A stretch of DNA of 64,000 bases from Bretschneidera sinensis (GCA_023935145.1 CM043702.1:61111001-61175000), one strand, 5' to 3'. Positions 44,267-54,996 are shown, numbered from the stretch's first letter. The notes: generated from the sequence alone by a model not told the origin. Numbers and translations: made by a program.

Positions 44267-46656
44267 ATGCCACCTAAACACACTACCAGGGATGTCAGCA
44301 AAGGAGCAACGGGAGCTAGTACCCGCACCCATTGGTCTGGATCAAGTTCCTCAACTGAATCTAACACGCACACCAATATGGCTACACTCCAAGCACAATT
44401 CGTAGAGCTCTCGCAACTAGTGGCCAGCCTGACCACCGAGGTTTGCGAAGGGGCTCACCAGCCTTCTCCCACACCGTCACGATCAAACCCTAGTCGCACC
44501 GGTTCGGTCATCCGTAGGCTCCCCGTTGATGGCTGTTCCGCGGTGGAGTCCTCCCCGCCTCGGGCAGTCAAGTCCAGAGAAAGTCCGTTGTCTAGGAGTT
44601 GTGAGGGCCTCGGTAAATGAATAAAGGACATGGAGGGACAGATCAACGAAGCACTCAAGGGCCGTAACCACAGTGTCATGGACGAGCTCGACGTCTAGGA
44701 CCCTCCCTTCACTCAGAAGGTCCTTGAGGCCCCCCTCTCGCTGAACTTCCGAATTCCCCAAATCAAATCTTACGGCGGTTCCACGGACCCCCTAGACCAC
44801 CTCTAGCACTACAAAACCACAATGACACTCTATACGCATTCCGATCCAGTAATGTGTCGAGCTTTCCCCCTAACACTTGAGAAAGCGACTGGGACGTGGT
44901 ATTCTCGTCTAAAGCCAGGGGGCATCCGCTCGTTCAAAGAGCTAAGTTATGCCTTCGTCTCACACTTTCTTAGCAGCAAAGGTCCCAAGAAGACCTCATA
45001 GTCCCTGTTTAATATCATCCAATTAAAAGGGGGAAAACTCCGAGCCTACATATCAAGGTTCAATTCAGCAGCGTGGGAGATCCCCAACCTCGACCCTAGT
45101 GTCCAGATGCTGGCGTTTAAGAACAGGTTGAGATCTGGGATCTTCAGTTCAAAACTCACTAGGAAATCACTCGGCGACATGAATGAGATCTTGGCCTAAG
45201 CCAAGAAATATATGCTGGTAGAGGATGACCAGGCCTTTCAAAGAGAGCGGGAAGGGGACGCAGAAAGAAAAAGAAGGGGCCTTGCCAGCCCGCATCGAGA
45301 ACCCGTCAAACGACCCTTCTGCAAAGACAGACCCAGGGTCCCCTGGCCCTTCAGAACTTTACCCCTCTTAACGCATCCAGAACTGACGTCTTAATGCAGA
45401 TCCAGGACAAGGTGATCTTACAGTAGCCTCCAAAACTACTGCGCGTCAATGAGGACCGAGGCAAATGGTGTCGTTTCCACAGGAACCATGGCCACGACAC
45501 AGAAGATTGCCATGCACAAAAATACCAGATAAAAGCCCTCATCAACAGAGGGCAGCTGAAAGAATTCACTGGGCCTCGAGTAGAGAAGTTCGTGGGGTGG
45601 CCCCGGAGGAGTCCCAAGCGCCCTTTCGGTAAGGATAAGATGGTTCAACCTACTCGAAAAAGTCTCGGACCAAGCCACGGAGAGCCCAACTAGAAGAAAC
45701 CTGAGGCCGTTATGGCCAAGGCCATTAAGACCATCTGTGGGGGGCCCGCAACAGGGGGCACTTTTGAGAACAGCAAAAAAACTTATACCTGGTCCGTAGC
45801 CTCAATCACCGGACCCCATAAGAGACAAAAGGCGGATACGACCATCACTTTTATGAATGAGGACCTGGAGGGAGTCCAGACCCCGCATGACGACGCCGTG
45901 GTCATCTCTCTTCTCGTTGCCAACCACGAGGTCAGGCGCGTCCTAGTTGACAATGGGAGTTCAACCGACATCCTGTTCTATGACGCTTTTCAACAGATGT
46001 AACTGGGAGACTCTCGGTTAGAACCGGTTTCCAACCCACTCTACTGCTTCTAGAGAGGCCCAGTGTTCACAGAGGGTAGCATAGTTCTTTTAGTAACCCG
46101 AGAACAGCCCCACAAGCAACTACCGTATAGGCTACTTACCTTATCGTCCGACAGTTATCATCCTACAACATGATCTTGGGCTGACCCACCCTCAATAGGC
46201 TCTGAGCGGTCGTCTCCATGAATCACTTAAAAGTGAAATTCCTGACGAAGGCGGAGTGGGCGAGGTTAGGGGAGACTAGTAGATCTCCAGGTCTTGCTAT
46301 CTCAACGTTATGAGAGAAGGCAAGAAGATGGAAGCACTCCCACTCGAGTTGGATGACCTTAGGGATTAAGGGAGAAACCCACAGGGCCAACTGGTGGAAG
46401 AGTTAACCGCAATACCCCTCGGAGAGGATGTCTCCCCAACCATCCAGATTGGGTTTAATCTCCCCGAAGACCTTAAGGGACCCTTACTCGCCCTCCTTCG
46501 ACAGAACTAGGACCTCTTTGCCTGGTCAGCGATAGATATGCCTGGGATCAGCCTTGAGGTGATCTTACATAAGTTAAATGTGGACCAAAACCATAAACCA
46601 GTCATTCAGAAAAAGAGATCGTTCACGCCCGAACGATAATCTGCTGTCTAGGCCGA
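44267..46656 (+). pseudogene. Element G gag, protease and RT start, broken
   Basis: Gag opens at ATG 44267 (MPPKHTTRD). Its domain is visible from about 44750 (FRIPQIKSYGG, YSRLKPGGIRSF, LRAYISRFN) but has many stops (for example 44617, 44696, 44803, 44999, 45197). The protease frame 45712-46002 has the active site VLVDNGSSTDILFYDAF with intact DNGSS, ending at a TAA. RT begins around 46460 with FAWSAIDMPGIS and FTPER, and is interrupted by H. All parts are decayed. Confidence 0.85.
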
Positions 46657-46846
46657 TGATAGACGCTTAAATATACATATTTAAGCCCCCTTATTTACAC
46701 ATGTTAGGTCCTTTATTACGTTAATTTGGTCTCTTTTACTCCATTTGTGTGTTTTATATGTTTTTAAAGGGTCTTGGAGAAAAAGAAGCAGTTTTGGCAC
46801 TTTAAGGAAGAAATCTAGAAGCCCTGGAGCACTCTCTGGACAAAGT

Positions 46847-46983
46847 GCGATCGAGCGCACCATGCAAGGCGATCGAGCGCACATGCGATCATGAACACAC
46901 TTGAAGGATCGAGCACACACTAAGATCGAGCGGAAGGATACATGCGATCGAGCGCAAGGACACATGCGATCGAGCGCACATGT
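46847..46983 (+). repeat. CGATCGAGCGCAC array in element H 5' LTR
   Basis: About seven copies of GCGATCGAGCGCAC-like units. The 3' LTR array (52884-52999) has about one unit fewer and more CG-to-CA or TG changes. It lies about 100 bases upstream of the TATA box. Confidence 0.88.
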
Positions 46984-47086
46984 ACGGGCATGAACAGTAA
47001 ACTGCAGAACCCTATTTTGTAAAGTATACGATTTTTGTTTTAGGAAGGTTTAGGACTCATGGGTCTCTTAGGACTTCTCAAAGAGC

Positions 47087-47094
47087 TATAAATA
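47087..47094 (+). promoter_or_regulatory. TATA box of element H LTR
   Basis: GCTATAAATACACTTG; repeated at 53104 in the 3' LTR. No USE motif lies 33 bases upstream, unlike in D, E and J. Confidence 0.68.
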
Positions 47095-47906
47095 CACTTG
47101 TAACTCACACACAAAAAGACATCTTAGATAGAAAACACTTTTCTCTTTTCTTTTACTTGGAGTGGAGAGCTTGAGAGAGAATTGACGCCTCTTCTCTCGG
47201 GTTTATTCTTCTCCCTTATGTTTTGTTTAATTATGTTTACTTTAGTTAGTATGTGTAACTAACTCTCTTATAGGGCTCGATTGAAGCTCTAGTTATGCAT
47301 TCCCATATTTTTATTCATTGATTAAATCTTTGCCTATAGTTTATTATGTTACTTTACTTTATTAACACCTGTGCTTATTTAAATTCCTCATATGTATGTG
47401 TAAAGCCAACATATGCATATGGTATGGATGTGTTAGTTAGATCAATTTGGATGATCGAGTCTTGGGTCTAACATTAGTAACAAGGGACCATCTTATCCGG
47501 ATACCCAGGTTAATCAACATGGGAAACCGGGAGTTAAAGTAGATACCATGCCTAACTCGTTGCTTAGGGAAATCAATAGCTTAAAGAGTAGATACCATGC
47601 CCTTAGGTTGGCAACCAGTAGGTATACATAATAAAGCTAGTGCACTGATACCTTATACACATTGGGAATGTATGACTAGTGGTGGATATCAAAGCCGTAT
47701 GTCTTTATTATTATCAAATCACCCTTCAGTGTTATTTACATCTTTTTACTTTAGAGAAATTAATTCTAAAAGCAACTTTACCAATCCCTGTGGAGATGAC
47801 CTTGCTTTCGCACATTAGACTACACTAATGACCTTGTGCACTTGCAAGTATAACTAGTACGATTATTCACCTATTTATTTAGGTATATTTTTGCACAACA
47901 AGTTTT

Positions 47907-47924
47907 TTGCGCCGTTGCCGGGGA
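47907..47924 (+). other. Primer-binding site of element H (mutated tRNA-Asp)
   Basis: TTGCGCCGTTGCCGGGGA differs from the perfect tRNA-Asp site by one base (second position G to T). The change affects pairing with the second C of the tRNA CCA end, so it probably arose after insertion. Confidence 0.85.
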
Positions 47925-48164
47925 TTGCGCTAAAAGTTCCTTTTAGGATTAACTTTCGTTTTATCATTGTTATTATTTTATTTTTACCATCTTTTATCGA
48001 AACTTAATCAAGTTGTTTTCTGTTTCAGGCATGAAACCCTAAAATCACACTTTCTGTGATACTTGTGATCGATCGCAACCTCCTGTGCGATCGAACGCAT
48101 TTAGGGCAGAGAGCACCCGAGCAGTAGAGTAGCATTGCTGCACTGAAACTGGTTGTTCTGCTTT

Positions 48165-49640
48165 ATGCACGGACTTCGATCCCGACATCCGAAATTCTTT
48201 TCCCTCGATCCCGAGCTTGAACGGACCATCCGACAAAGGCTTAGGGACAACTTCGAGGAGAACAAAGAAGAAGTCAAGAACGAAACACAAATGGCGGAAC
48301 AGCTCGAAAACCAGCAACCATCTGCACGAGTTCCAATGAAGCAATCCTTCATCCCTCGGAACATAGATCAACCATCATGCATCGCATATCAACCTGAGGC
48401 GGCGGGAAATTATTACATATCTCCGCAAATCTTGAATGCCTTGATGCATTTTAGGGGAACTCCTAATGAAGATCCACACTTACACCTCCGAGAATTTTTC
48501 GATCTTTGCAAGTTCCAGCACATACAAGGCCAAGACCAAGAAGGAATAAGGTTAATTATATTCCCTTTTTCCTTGAAAGATAATGCTAAAATTTGGTATA
48601 ATTCTTTGCCTGCAGTTTCCATCCACACTTGGGAGGAGTTGGCAAGCAAGTTATTGAGGAAGTTCTTCCCAGCCCAAAAGACAAGACAAATGAGAAAGGA
48701 GATCCAGTCCTTCCAACAAAAGGATGGGGACCTCTTCTTCGAAGCTTGGGGACACTTCAATGAATTGCTACTCAAATGCCCACATCACAACCTACCTCAA
48801 GATGAACAGGTACAAGCATTCTATGAAGGTTTAAATGATACTAATAAATGTATTGTTGATTCAGGTTGTGGAGGAGTCCTTATGGAGAAAAGCAGCAAAG
48901 AGGCAATGGATCTGTTTGAAACCCTCAGCGAGCACACCCAACAATTCTCCTCTCGAGGTAGGCATGTAACCAAAGGTAAAGGAGTGTATGAGGTAAATAT
49001 GAATGGAGGATCTTCCCCTCAAATGGCAGCAATGGAAAGGAAACTAGATTTATTGGTAAAAGCCATGGCTGCTCAGACTACCTCAACTACACCACTACAG
49101 GTATGTGTAATATGCTCTCAATATGATCACAATACTAATGCTTATCCTTTATCCGCAGATCCGGAGCAAGCGAATTATGTGGGACCCAACAACTATCCGC
49201 CAAAGAATAACCCATATGCAAACACCTACAACCCTGGATGGCGGAATCACCCGAATTTCTCATGGAGCAACAATCAAAACAACCAAGGACAGCAATGAAA
49301 TCAGCAGCCCACTGCTCATGCTAATTCCAAACCAAAAAGGAACGACCTCGAAAGTCTAGTAAGACAACTGGTGATATCACAAGAACAATTCATGACTCAG
49401 CAAAAACAAACCAATGCAGCACGTGAGCAAGCAATTCAAAGACTAGAGGTACAAGTGAGACAATTAGCTAAAGAGCTCAGTAGCAGAAAGCAAGGAGAGC
49501 TCCCAGCTCAAACACTACCTAACCCTGGGGGGCATCAACAATTAAACGCTGTGATATCCCTGAGAAATGGCAAGGTGATAGGGTCCGATGAGCTTACAGC
49601 ACCGTCCAAAGAGACACCATCAAGGCAGAGACATTTATAA
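48165..49640 (+). CDS. Element H Gag (one premature stop at 49296)
   Basis: From ATG 48165 a 377-codon frame runs to a TGA at 49296-49298, after which the same frame stays open to 49640. It has the retrotransposon gag domain (HFRGTPNEDPHLHLREF, LKDNAKIWYNSLP, FEAWGHFNELLLKCPHH), a knuckle-like CVICSQYDHNTNAY with the last Cys changed to Tyr, and the YNPGWRNHPNFSW segment. The C-terminal part has a predicted coiled coil (QQKQTNAAREQAIQRL). Gag would form the particle that packages element RNA. It is the longest near-intact gag in the window. The frame ends where pol would begin. Confidence 0.82.
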
Positions 49641-49641
49641 G
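49634..49641 (+). promoter_or_regulatory. Candidate internal TATA box before env-position gene
   Basis: TTTATAAG lies at the very end of the gag frame. About 30 bases downstream starts a C-rich, G-poor stretch like a plant 5' leader. It may drive a separate transcript for the downstream gene. This rests on motif and spacing only. Confidence 0.4.
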
Positions 49642-49663
49642 TTTGAAAACAATCACTTACGCA

Positions 49664-49867
49664 CACACCTCTCCAACTCTCTGCACACGTATTCACTCGC
49701 CCCTGCACATTCCCTCTCACTCTCACTCGCACACAAACCTACCCACATCTCCCTACCTCGCACCCAGCCACCACAACACCTCACCACCACTTTCCCCTCA
49801 CCACCATACTCCGCCATCACCACCATCTACCCTTTCCTTGTTCACATTCCATCAAACATTGCACAAG
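49664..49867 (+). other. C-rich, G-depleted leader-like tract
   Basis: About 200 bases have only ten or so G on the plus strand and consist of CTC, CAC and ACC words. Strand asymmetry this strong is typical of untranslated leaders and not of the AT-rich elements around it. The overlapping open frames (101 and 84 codons) are a by-product of missing G. It ends at a splice-donor-like CAAG/GTACTT. Confidence 0.6.
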
Positions 49868-49962
49868 GTACTTTACACACACACAAATTTTAAATAGAAA
49901 CTGTGAAATTCATTTTACATACATGTTATTTTGTGTTTGATTGTGTGGTTATTTGGTTGCAG
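49868..49962 (+). other. Candidate 95-base intron
   Basis: The donor CAAG/GTACTT (49864-49873) and the acceptor TTTGGTTGCAG (ending 49962), preceded by a T-rich stretch, fit plant intron borders. The inside is AT-rich between a C-rich leader and a GC-balanced coding part. No transcript data are available. Confidence 0.5.
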
Positions 49963-50046
49963 GGGGGGTAGGAACAATTTCTACATTGGAAAACCATAGC
50001 TTGTCTGTTTGGTGCACATAAGCTGTTCGACGTAAATCCTGACCGG

Positions 50047-50133
50047 GTGCGATCGAGCGCACAATACTTGCGATCGAGTGCATAGACAGTGTGCGATCGA
50101 GCGCACAGCAGTGAGATCGATCGTAAATCAGCA
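50047..50133 (+). repeat. Internal CGATCG array upstream of env-position gene
   Basis: Four copies of GCGATCGAGCGCAC-like units, close to those in the LTRs, lie inside the element between the candidate intron and the open frame. A smaller pair is at 48066-48100 just before gag. Confidence 0.85.
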
Positions 50134-51278
50134 AGAAGCTAAGCACCAGCATATCTCGACCGTCTGTTTCCATATCTGGCGCATCCAGCAGTCGTGCCTC
50201 CTCATCCCGGCCCAGCATCGAGCAACGAGAGTTGTTGTTCGAGACCGCTTTCGCCATCGATGATATATTTCGGCACATGAACGGCACGCAATGGGCCGTC
50301 TAAGTATTCCGACTCAGAGGGTTGAAGAGGCTGTTTAAGCCGGTGTGCTCCACTGCCTACTCCCAGCTCGTAGTCCAGTTTTATGAGTATTTATCTTTCG
50401 ACTGCAGCAGACCAGGAGTCCTCACCTCTTCAGTTAGGGGCACGCCCATCGAGGTGACTAGTGCTGATATTGCCGTTGCTCTTCATTGCACTGATGAGTC
50501 CCTTCCTGAGGACACTGATATAGAGGAGCAGCCGGAGTCCTTTGCCCTAGCCGAGATCATCACAGACATGTGCAATGGACAGTATGCCGACAGGCATAAC
50601 AATGTGGCCGACCGATCTAAGCTGCCTCCCAGACTGTGGCTCATCGATACGATCTTTCATCGTAATGTGTGTCCGTTGGGGCACAAGACACAGCGGCGAG
50701 ACCAGTTTCTCCAAACTTTATATGCCTTCTATAGAGGCCACTGGTACTCCATCCCGTTTGTCATTTGGAGCCAGCTACACAAGTTCTGGGATCACGTACA
50801 TGGCCGTCAGACTGCCACGGCCAATGCTTGGGGCCTCCCTTTCCCGTTCCTACTCACCTCCATCCTCAAGAAGAAGGGGATTAAGGGGACCCACAGTGAT
50901 GGGCCAGTACGAGAGCATCCTGTCTTTGGGAGGGCTCAGTGGACACAGAGCATATCACACATGGCACGAGGCCCCCCAGTTCCTACTCCAGTAGCTGAGC
51001 GAGTAGAGGAGGATCGCATGGAGACCGAGGCCCCGGTCATGAGCCCGGTACGGGAGGAGGACCATTCGGATATGGGACCCACCGAGTCCCAACACTTCTT
51101 AGCTAAGCTATCCTCCTTCTGAGGCGAGGTCGCTGCCGCCACCACTCTTGTACATCAGTGCATCGACAGTTTGGAGGCACAATTTACACGCCAGGAGGCC
51201 ATGCTGCAGGCCATACTTGATCGCCTACCTCCAGCACTCGGTTCATCTCCGACTGCACCACCTGATGATCAGCAGTGA
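50127..51278 (+). pseudogene. Env-position plant transposon-type protein of element H
   Basis: A frame of 384 codons is broken only by TAA at 50301 and TGA at 51120. The first part is Ser/Arg-rich. Then come LKRLFKPVCSTAYSQLVVQFYEYL, split here as VCSTAYSQL and VVQFYEYL, and later PPRLWLIDTIFHRNVCPLG, FYRGHWYSIPFVIW and GLPFPFLLTSILKKKGI. This pattern matches the family annotated as putative plant transposon protein, found in Athila and related elements at the envelope position. A Glu/Pro-rich part (about residues 290-330) and a short coiled-coil-like end (SLEAQFTRQEAMLQAIL) follow. I see no signal peptide or membrane helix, so it is not a typical envelope protein. Its function is unknown. 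Confidence 0.75.
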
Positions 51279-52695
51279 GAGAGTACCACGTCTGGCTGAA
51301 GACGTAAAACTTAGCGCTCATGGGAGACACGCCACTGCATATCCTTTTTATAGTTATTAGTATTTTATAGTTTACTTGTTTATTATTTTGTTATTATTAC
51401 TTGTTTTCCATTTTATGTTTACTTTTCTTTTTCAAGGACAGTGTTAGTGCATCCGGTTGAAGTTTGGGGGCGTGCTACAAGCCATGCCAACTATATAGCT
51501 GTCCATCTCCCGGGTCAGATCTTTCCATGCTATTTACACATTGAGGACAATGTGCATTTTAAGTTTAGGGGTATGGGGACACATTCACACACTACACTAT
51601 GTCCCACATTTTTATTTTTGTTGTTATTTTCATAGATAAATGCATGTTCATTCTGTCCAATAAACTTTTTTTTTTTTTTTGTGATTTAAACAAAACGTTA
51701 TGATTCGACTTCATCAGTGAGCTTAACACTTTGAACATATAGGTCAATAAACAAGTTTTGAACCTAGATCACTGCTCTTTTGGCATTTAAGAATTCACAA
51801 GTTTAACTTGAACTATCACGAGCACATTAGCACATAGCTGTGTGGGGTATGACATGTTATTTGGATTGGTATGTTTCTTTTGCTTGACTGTGAACTAGAT
51901 GACCTATTAGATTAACATTTTGGCATATAAAAATAGAAAAAGATTAATTAAGTGCTCAAAAAAAAAAGAAAAATGCTCATAATGATCAATAAAAACAAAT
52001 CTTCCGCTGAGTAACTGGCCCTCTTGCCTCAGTAAGCATTGAGTGTCACGTCAAAAGGTGGAAAATCTTAAGTGATCATTAAAAAGGAATTTCTCGTTGA
52101 GTAACTGGCCCTCTTGCCTCAGTAAGCATTGAGTGTCACGTCAAAAGGTGAAAAATTCTAAATAGTAGCATAAAAACCAGTTAGTTTCGTAGCCTTGTTG
52201 ACTCGAGCTAGTAAGTCTTTAGGGGTGTCTCTACACCTAATGCCCTAAAACCATCTGGTTTGGGAGTCATTGGCTAAACACTCGTTACACGAGTCATCAA
52301 GAAAGCTTAAGGGAACTAACTTGGCAAAAATCTCGCAAATAAAAGTCTATGCCATATGTGTTGACTCTAATAGGAAGTTTGGTGAATCTTGAGTCATCGA
52401 AACACTACACGTTTGAATTTCTTGGAAACCCAATCTTCTATGTGCCAGTCACCACACACTAAAGTCAAACTTGTGATATCTTAAAATACCTCGTGAATAT
52501 GATTTACATTCAAAACTCTTATTCATTGCAGATATATGTTTACACTTGTTAAGCTTGCTCATGAATGCGCATCATAGTTTTGTGTTAAATCTAGATTTTT
52601 GATTGACATTATGAACATTGGATTTATCTATGTTTTCGTTTTAGTTTTTAAATTCCGTATTGCTAAGGGACTAGCAATATTTAAGTTTGGGGGTG
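51279..52695 (+). other. 3' noncoding region of element H with conserved hairpins
   Basis: It is colinear with the same regions of D and E. A 6-base-pair hairpin ACGTCT/AGACGT around GGCTGA is at 51288-51305, followed by TTAGCGCTCATGGGAG. The GAGTAACTGG block is present twice (52009 and 52099). The TTAGGG/CCCTAA hairpin is at 52219-52248, then AAACC/GGTTT. GTTTGGGGG or GTTTAGGGG motifs occur near 51463, 51560 and 52684; the last is the polypurine tract. Confidence 0.75.
51982..52161 (+). repeat. 90-base tandem duplication of a conserved noncoding block
   Basis: GAGTAACTGGCCCTCTTGCC occurs at 52009 and 52099, each with the flanking GATCA, AAAA and CACGTCAAAAGGTG parts. D and E have one copy. 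The second copy keeps the hairpin through a G-U pair (TTGAG/CTCAG). Confidence 0.9.
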
Positions 52696-54027
52696 TGATA
52701 GACGCTTAAATATACATATTTAAGCCCCCTTATTTACACTTGTTAGGTCCTTTATTACGTTAATTTGGTCTCTTTTACTCCATTTGTGTGTTTTACATGT
52801 TTTTATAGGGTCTTGGAGAAAAAGAAGTAGTTTTGGCACTTTAAGGAAGAAATCTAGAAGCCCTGGAGCACTCTCTGGACAAAGTGCGATCGAGCACACC
52901 ATGCAAGGTGATCGAGCACACATGCGATCGTGCACACACTTGAAGGATCAAGCGCACACTGCGATCGAGCGCAATGACACATGCGATCGAGCGAACATGT
53001 ACGGGTGTGAATAGTAAACTGCAGAACCGTATTTTGGAAAGTATAGGATTTTCATTTTAGGAAGGTTTAGGACTCATGGATCTCTTAGGACTTCTCAAAG
53101 ACCTATAAATACACTTGTAACTCACACACAAAAAGACACTTTAGAGAAAAAACACTTTTCTCTTTTCTTTTACTTGGAGTGGAGAGCTTGGGAGAGAATT
53201 GACGCATCTTCTCTCGGGTTTATTCTTCTTCTTTATGTTTTGTTTAATTATGTTTACTTCAGTTAGTATGTGTAACTAACTCTCTTATAGGGCTCGATTG
53301 AAGCCCTAGTTATGCATTCCCATATTTTTATTCATTGATTAAATCTTTGCCTATAGTTTATTATGTTACTTTACTTGATTAACACCTGTGCTTATTTAAA
53401 TTCCTCATATGTATGTGTAAGGCCAACATATGCATGTGGTATGGATGTGTTAGTTAGATCAATTTGGATGACCGAGTCCTGGGTCTAACATTAGTAACAA
53501 GGGACCATCTTATCCGGATACCCGGGTTAATCAACATGGGAAACCGGGAGTAGATACCATGCCCTAGGTCTCATGTGGTTGTCGATTTCCACAGTACCTA
53601 TGTTTTCTTAAGGAACAACTCAAGCAGATACCATGCTGAATCCCTTAAGGAAGAAAAGAGTTAGAGTAGATACCATGCCTAACTCGTTGCTTAGGGAAAT
53701 CAATAGCTTAAGGAGTAGATACCATGCCCTTAGGTTGGCAACCAGTAGGTATACATAATAAAGCTAGTGCACTGATACCTTATACACATTGGGAATGTAT
53801 GACTAGTGGTGGATATCAAAGCCCTATGTCTTTATTATTATCAAATCACCCTTCAGTGTTATTTACATCTTTTTAATTTAGAGAAATTAATTCTAAAAGC
53901 AACTTTACCAATCCCTGTGGAGATGACCTTGCTTTCGCACACTAGACTACACTGATGACCTTGTGCACTTGCAAGTATTACTAGTACGATTATTCACCTA
54001 TTTATTTAGGTATATTTTCGAACAACA
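52696..54027 (+). repeat. 3' LTR of element H
   Basis: 1332 bases ending CAACA, with CGATCG array 52884-52999 and TATA at 53104. Four AGATACCATGC-type units (53545-53735) are present where the 5' LTR has two. Confidence 0.93.
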
Positions 54028-54626
54028 GCCGAGGTAGACAAGCTACTCACGACCAATTTCATTCGTGAAGCAGACTACCTGGATTGGGTATCCAACGTGG
54101 TGATGGTGAAAAAAGCCAGTGGAAAATGGTGGATCTGCAACGACTTCTCAGATCTGAATAAAGCCTGTACGAAAGATAGCTTTCCTTTACCAAGGATCGA
54201 CCAACTCGTTGATGTAACCTCGAGCCATGAGCTGCTGACCTTTATGGACGCCTACTGTGGGTATAACTAGATTCTTATGTACAGGCCCGATCAGGAGAAA
54301 AAATCCTTCATCATGGGACAAGGGCTCTATTGCTATAAAGTTATGCCCTTCGGGTTGAAGAACACCGTAGCCACCTATCAGAGATTGGTAAACAAAATAT
54401 TTCGAGAGCAGATCGGTCAAAACATGGAGGTCTACGTGGACGATATGCTGGTAAAGAGCCTTGAAGTTGAGGATCATGAAAACAATTTAAGAGAGGCCTT
54501 TGAAGTCCTTCGATGCCACCAAATGAAACTAAATCCCTCTAAGTGCACATTTGGGGTCACCGAGGGAAAATTCCTCAGCTTCATCGTGACAGAGAGGGGC
54601 ATAGAGGTGAACCCTGAGAAGATAGA
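54028..54626 (+). pseudogene. Element G reverse transcriptase core
   Basis: Continues the RT of G after H. It shows KWWICNDFSDLNKAC, DSFPLPRIDQLVD, FMDAYCGYN (TAG follows at 54268), KVMPFGLKNTVATYQRLVNKIF and an intact YVDDM catalytic loop (54433-54447). LNPSKCTFGV and a GIEVNPEKI segment follow, where I is inserted. Except for the stop the domain is open for 125 codons (54277 onward). Confidence 0.9.
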
Positions 54627-54798
54627 TGATAAGTGCTTAAATATTCGTATTTAAGCCCCTTAATTTACATTTGTTAAGTTCCTAGTCGTGTTATTTCATG
54701 CTATTTTACTTCTTTTCTGTGTTTTCCTAGGTTATTGAAGAAAATGGAGCATTATCTAGATTAGAGAACAAAATTGGAAGAACTATAAGCTGCATAGT

Positions 54799-54925
54799 GC
54801 GATTGAGCGCAATAGCGCTCAAATGCCCAGGCTAAGGATCGAGCGCACCAACACTTGTGCACACAAGAAGAAGGTTCGAGTGCACCTGTGCTCGAGTGCA
54901 CCAGTGTGTGATCGAACGCACACGT
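54799..54925 (+). repeat. Decayed CGATCGAGCGCAC array in element I LTR
   Basis: Five or six units, several reduced to TTCGAGTGCAC, CTCGAGTGCAC or ATTGAGCGCA by transitions at CG. It is the most worn of the arrays, consistent with I being older than J. Confidence 0.8.
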
Positions 54926-54957
54926 GCAGTAAAACGGCATAATCTATTTTGAAAAGT

Positions 54958-54996
54958 AGGGTTAGGGTTTTCAGATGTCCTTAAACCTTATAAATA
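54958..54996 (+). promoter_or_regulatory. Telobox-like motif plus TATA in element I LTR
   Basis: TAGGGTTAGGGTTTT (about 54958-54972) holds two telobox units and lies about 17 bases before TATAAATA (54989-54996). Teloboxes with TATA are known in plant promoters of translation and histone genes. Here the pairing is an observation only. Confidence 0.5.

Larger units (their letters stand above)
46657..47900 (+). repeat. 5' LTR of element H
   Basis: 1244 bases. It has a CGATCG array at 46847-46983 and TATA (TATAAATA) at 47087. It lacks about 100 bases of an AGATACCATGC repeat region that the 3' LTR keeps (around 53545-53640); this accounts for most of the length difference. Confidence 0.93.
46657..54027 (+). 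mobile_element. Element H: Athila-like element with gag and env-position gene, no pol
   Basis: 7371 bases with LTRs of 1244 and 1332 bases (TGATAGACGC to CAACA) and a perfect GCCGA duplication (46652-46656, 54028-54032). The interior has gag (48165-49640), no protease, RT, RNase H or integrase, and then a distinct gene region (49634-51278) encoding a plant transposon-type protein at the envelope position. The usual 3' noncoding hairpins and an AAGTTTGGGGGTG polypurine tract follow. It would depend on a helper. It is related to I by LTR and gag. Confidence 0.94.
43677..54626 (+). mobile_element. Element G: Tat-like Ty3/gypsy element, split by H and I
   Basis: A 511-base 5' LTR, a primer site, gag, protease and RT up to the point where I inserted (54626). 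H is inserted in RT at 46656 (TSD GCCGA). RT reads coherently across H. The right part of G must lie beyond the window, after the end of I. Gag and protease motifs are of the Tat/Retand type. Base composition is clearly more GC-rich than in its neighbours. Confidence 0.88.

Noticed and set aside
49588..49897. Pro/His/Thr-rich proteins of 101 and 84 residues
   Set aside because: Both frames come from a C-rich, G-poor tract that lacks stops by composition. It reads better as an untranslated leader.
54958..54972. Interstitial telomere repeat
   Set aside because: Only two TTAGGG-like units are present, with one longer run missing. It fits a telobox promoter motif better than telomeric DNA.
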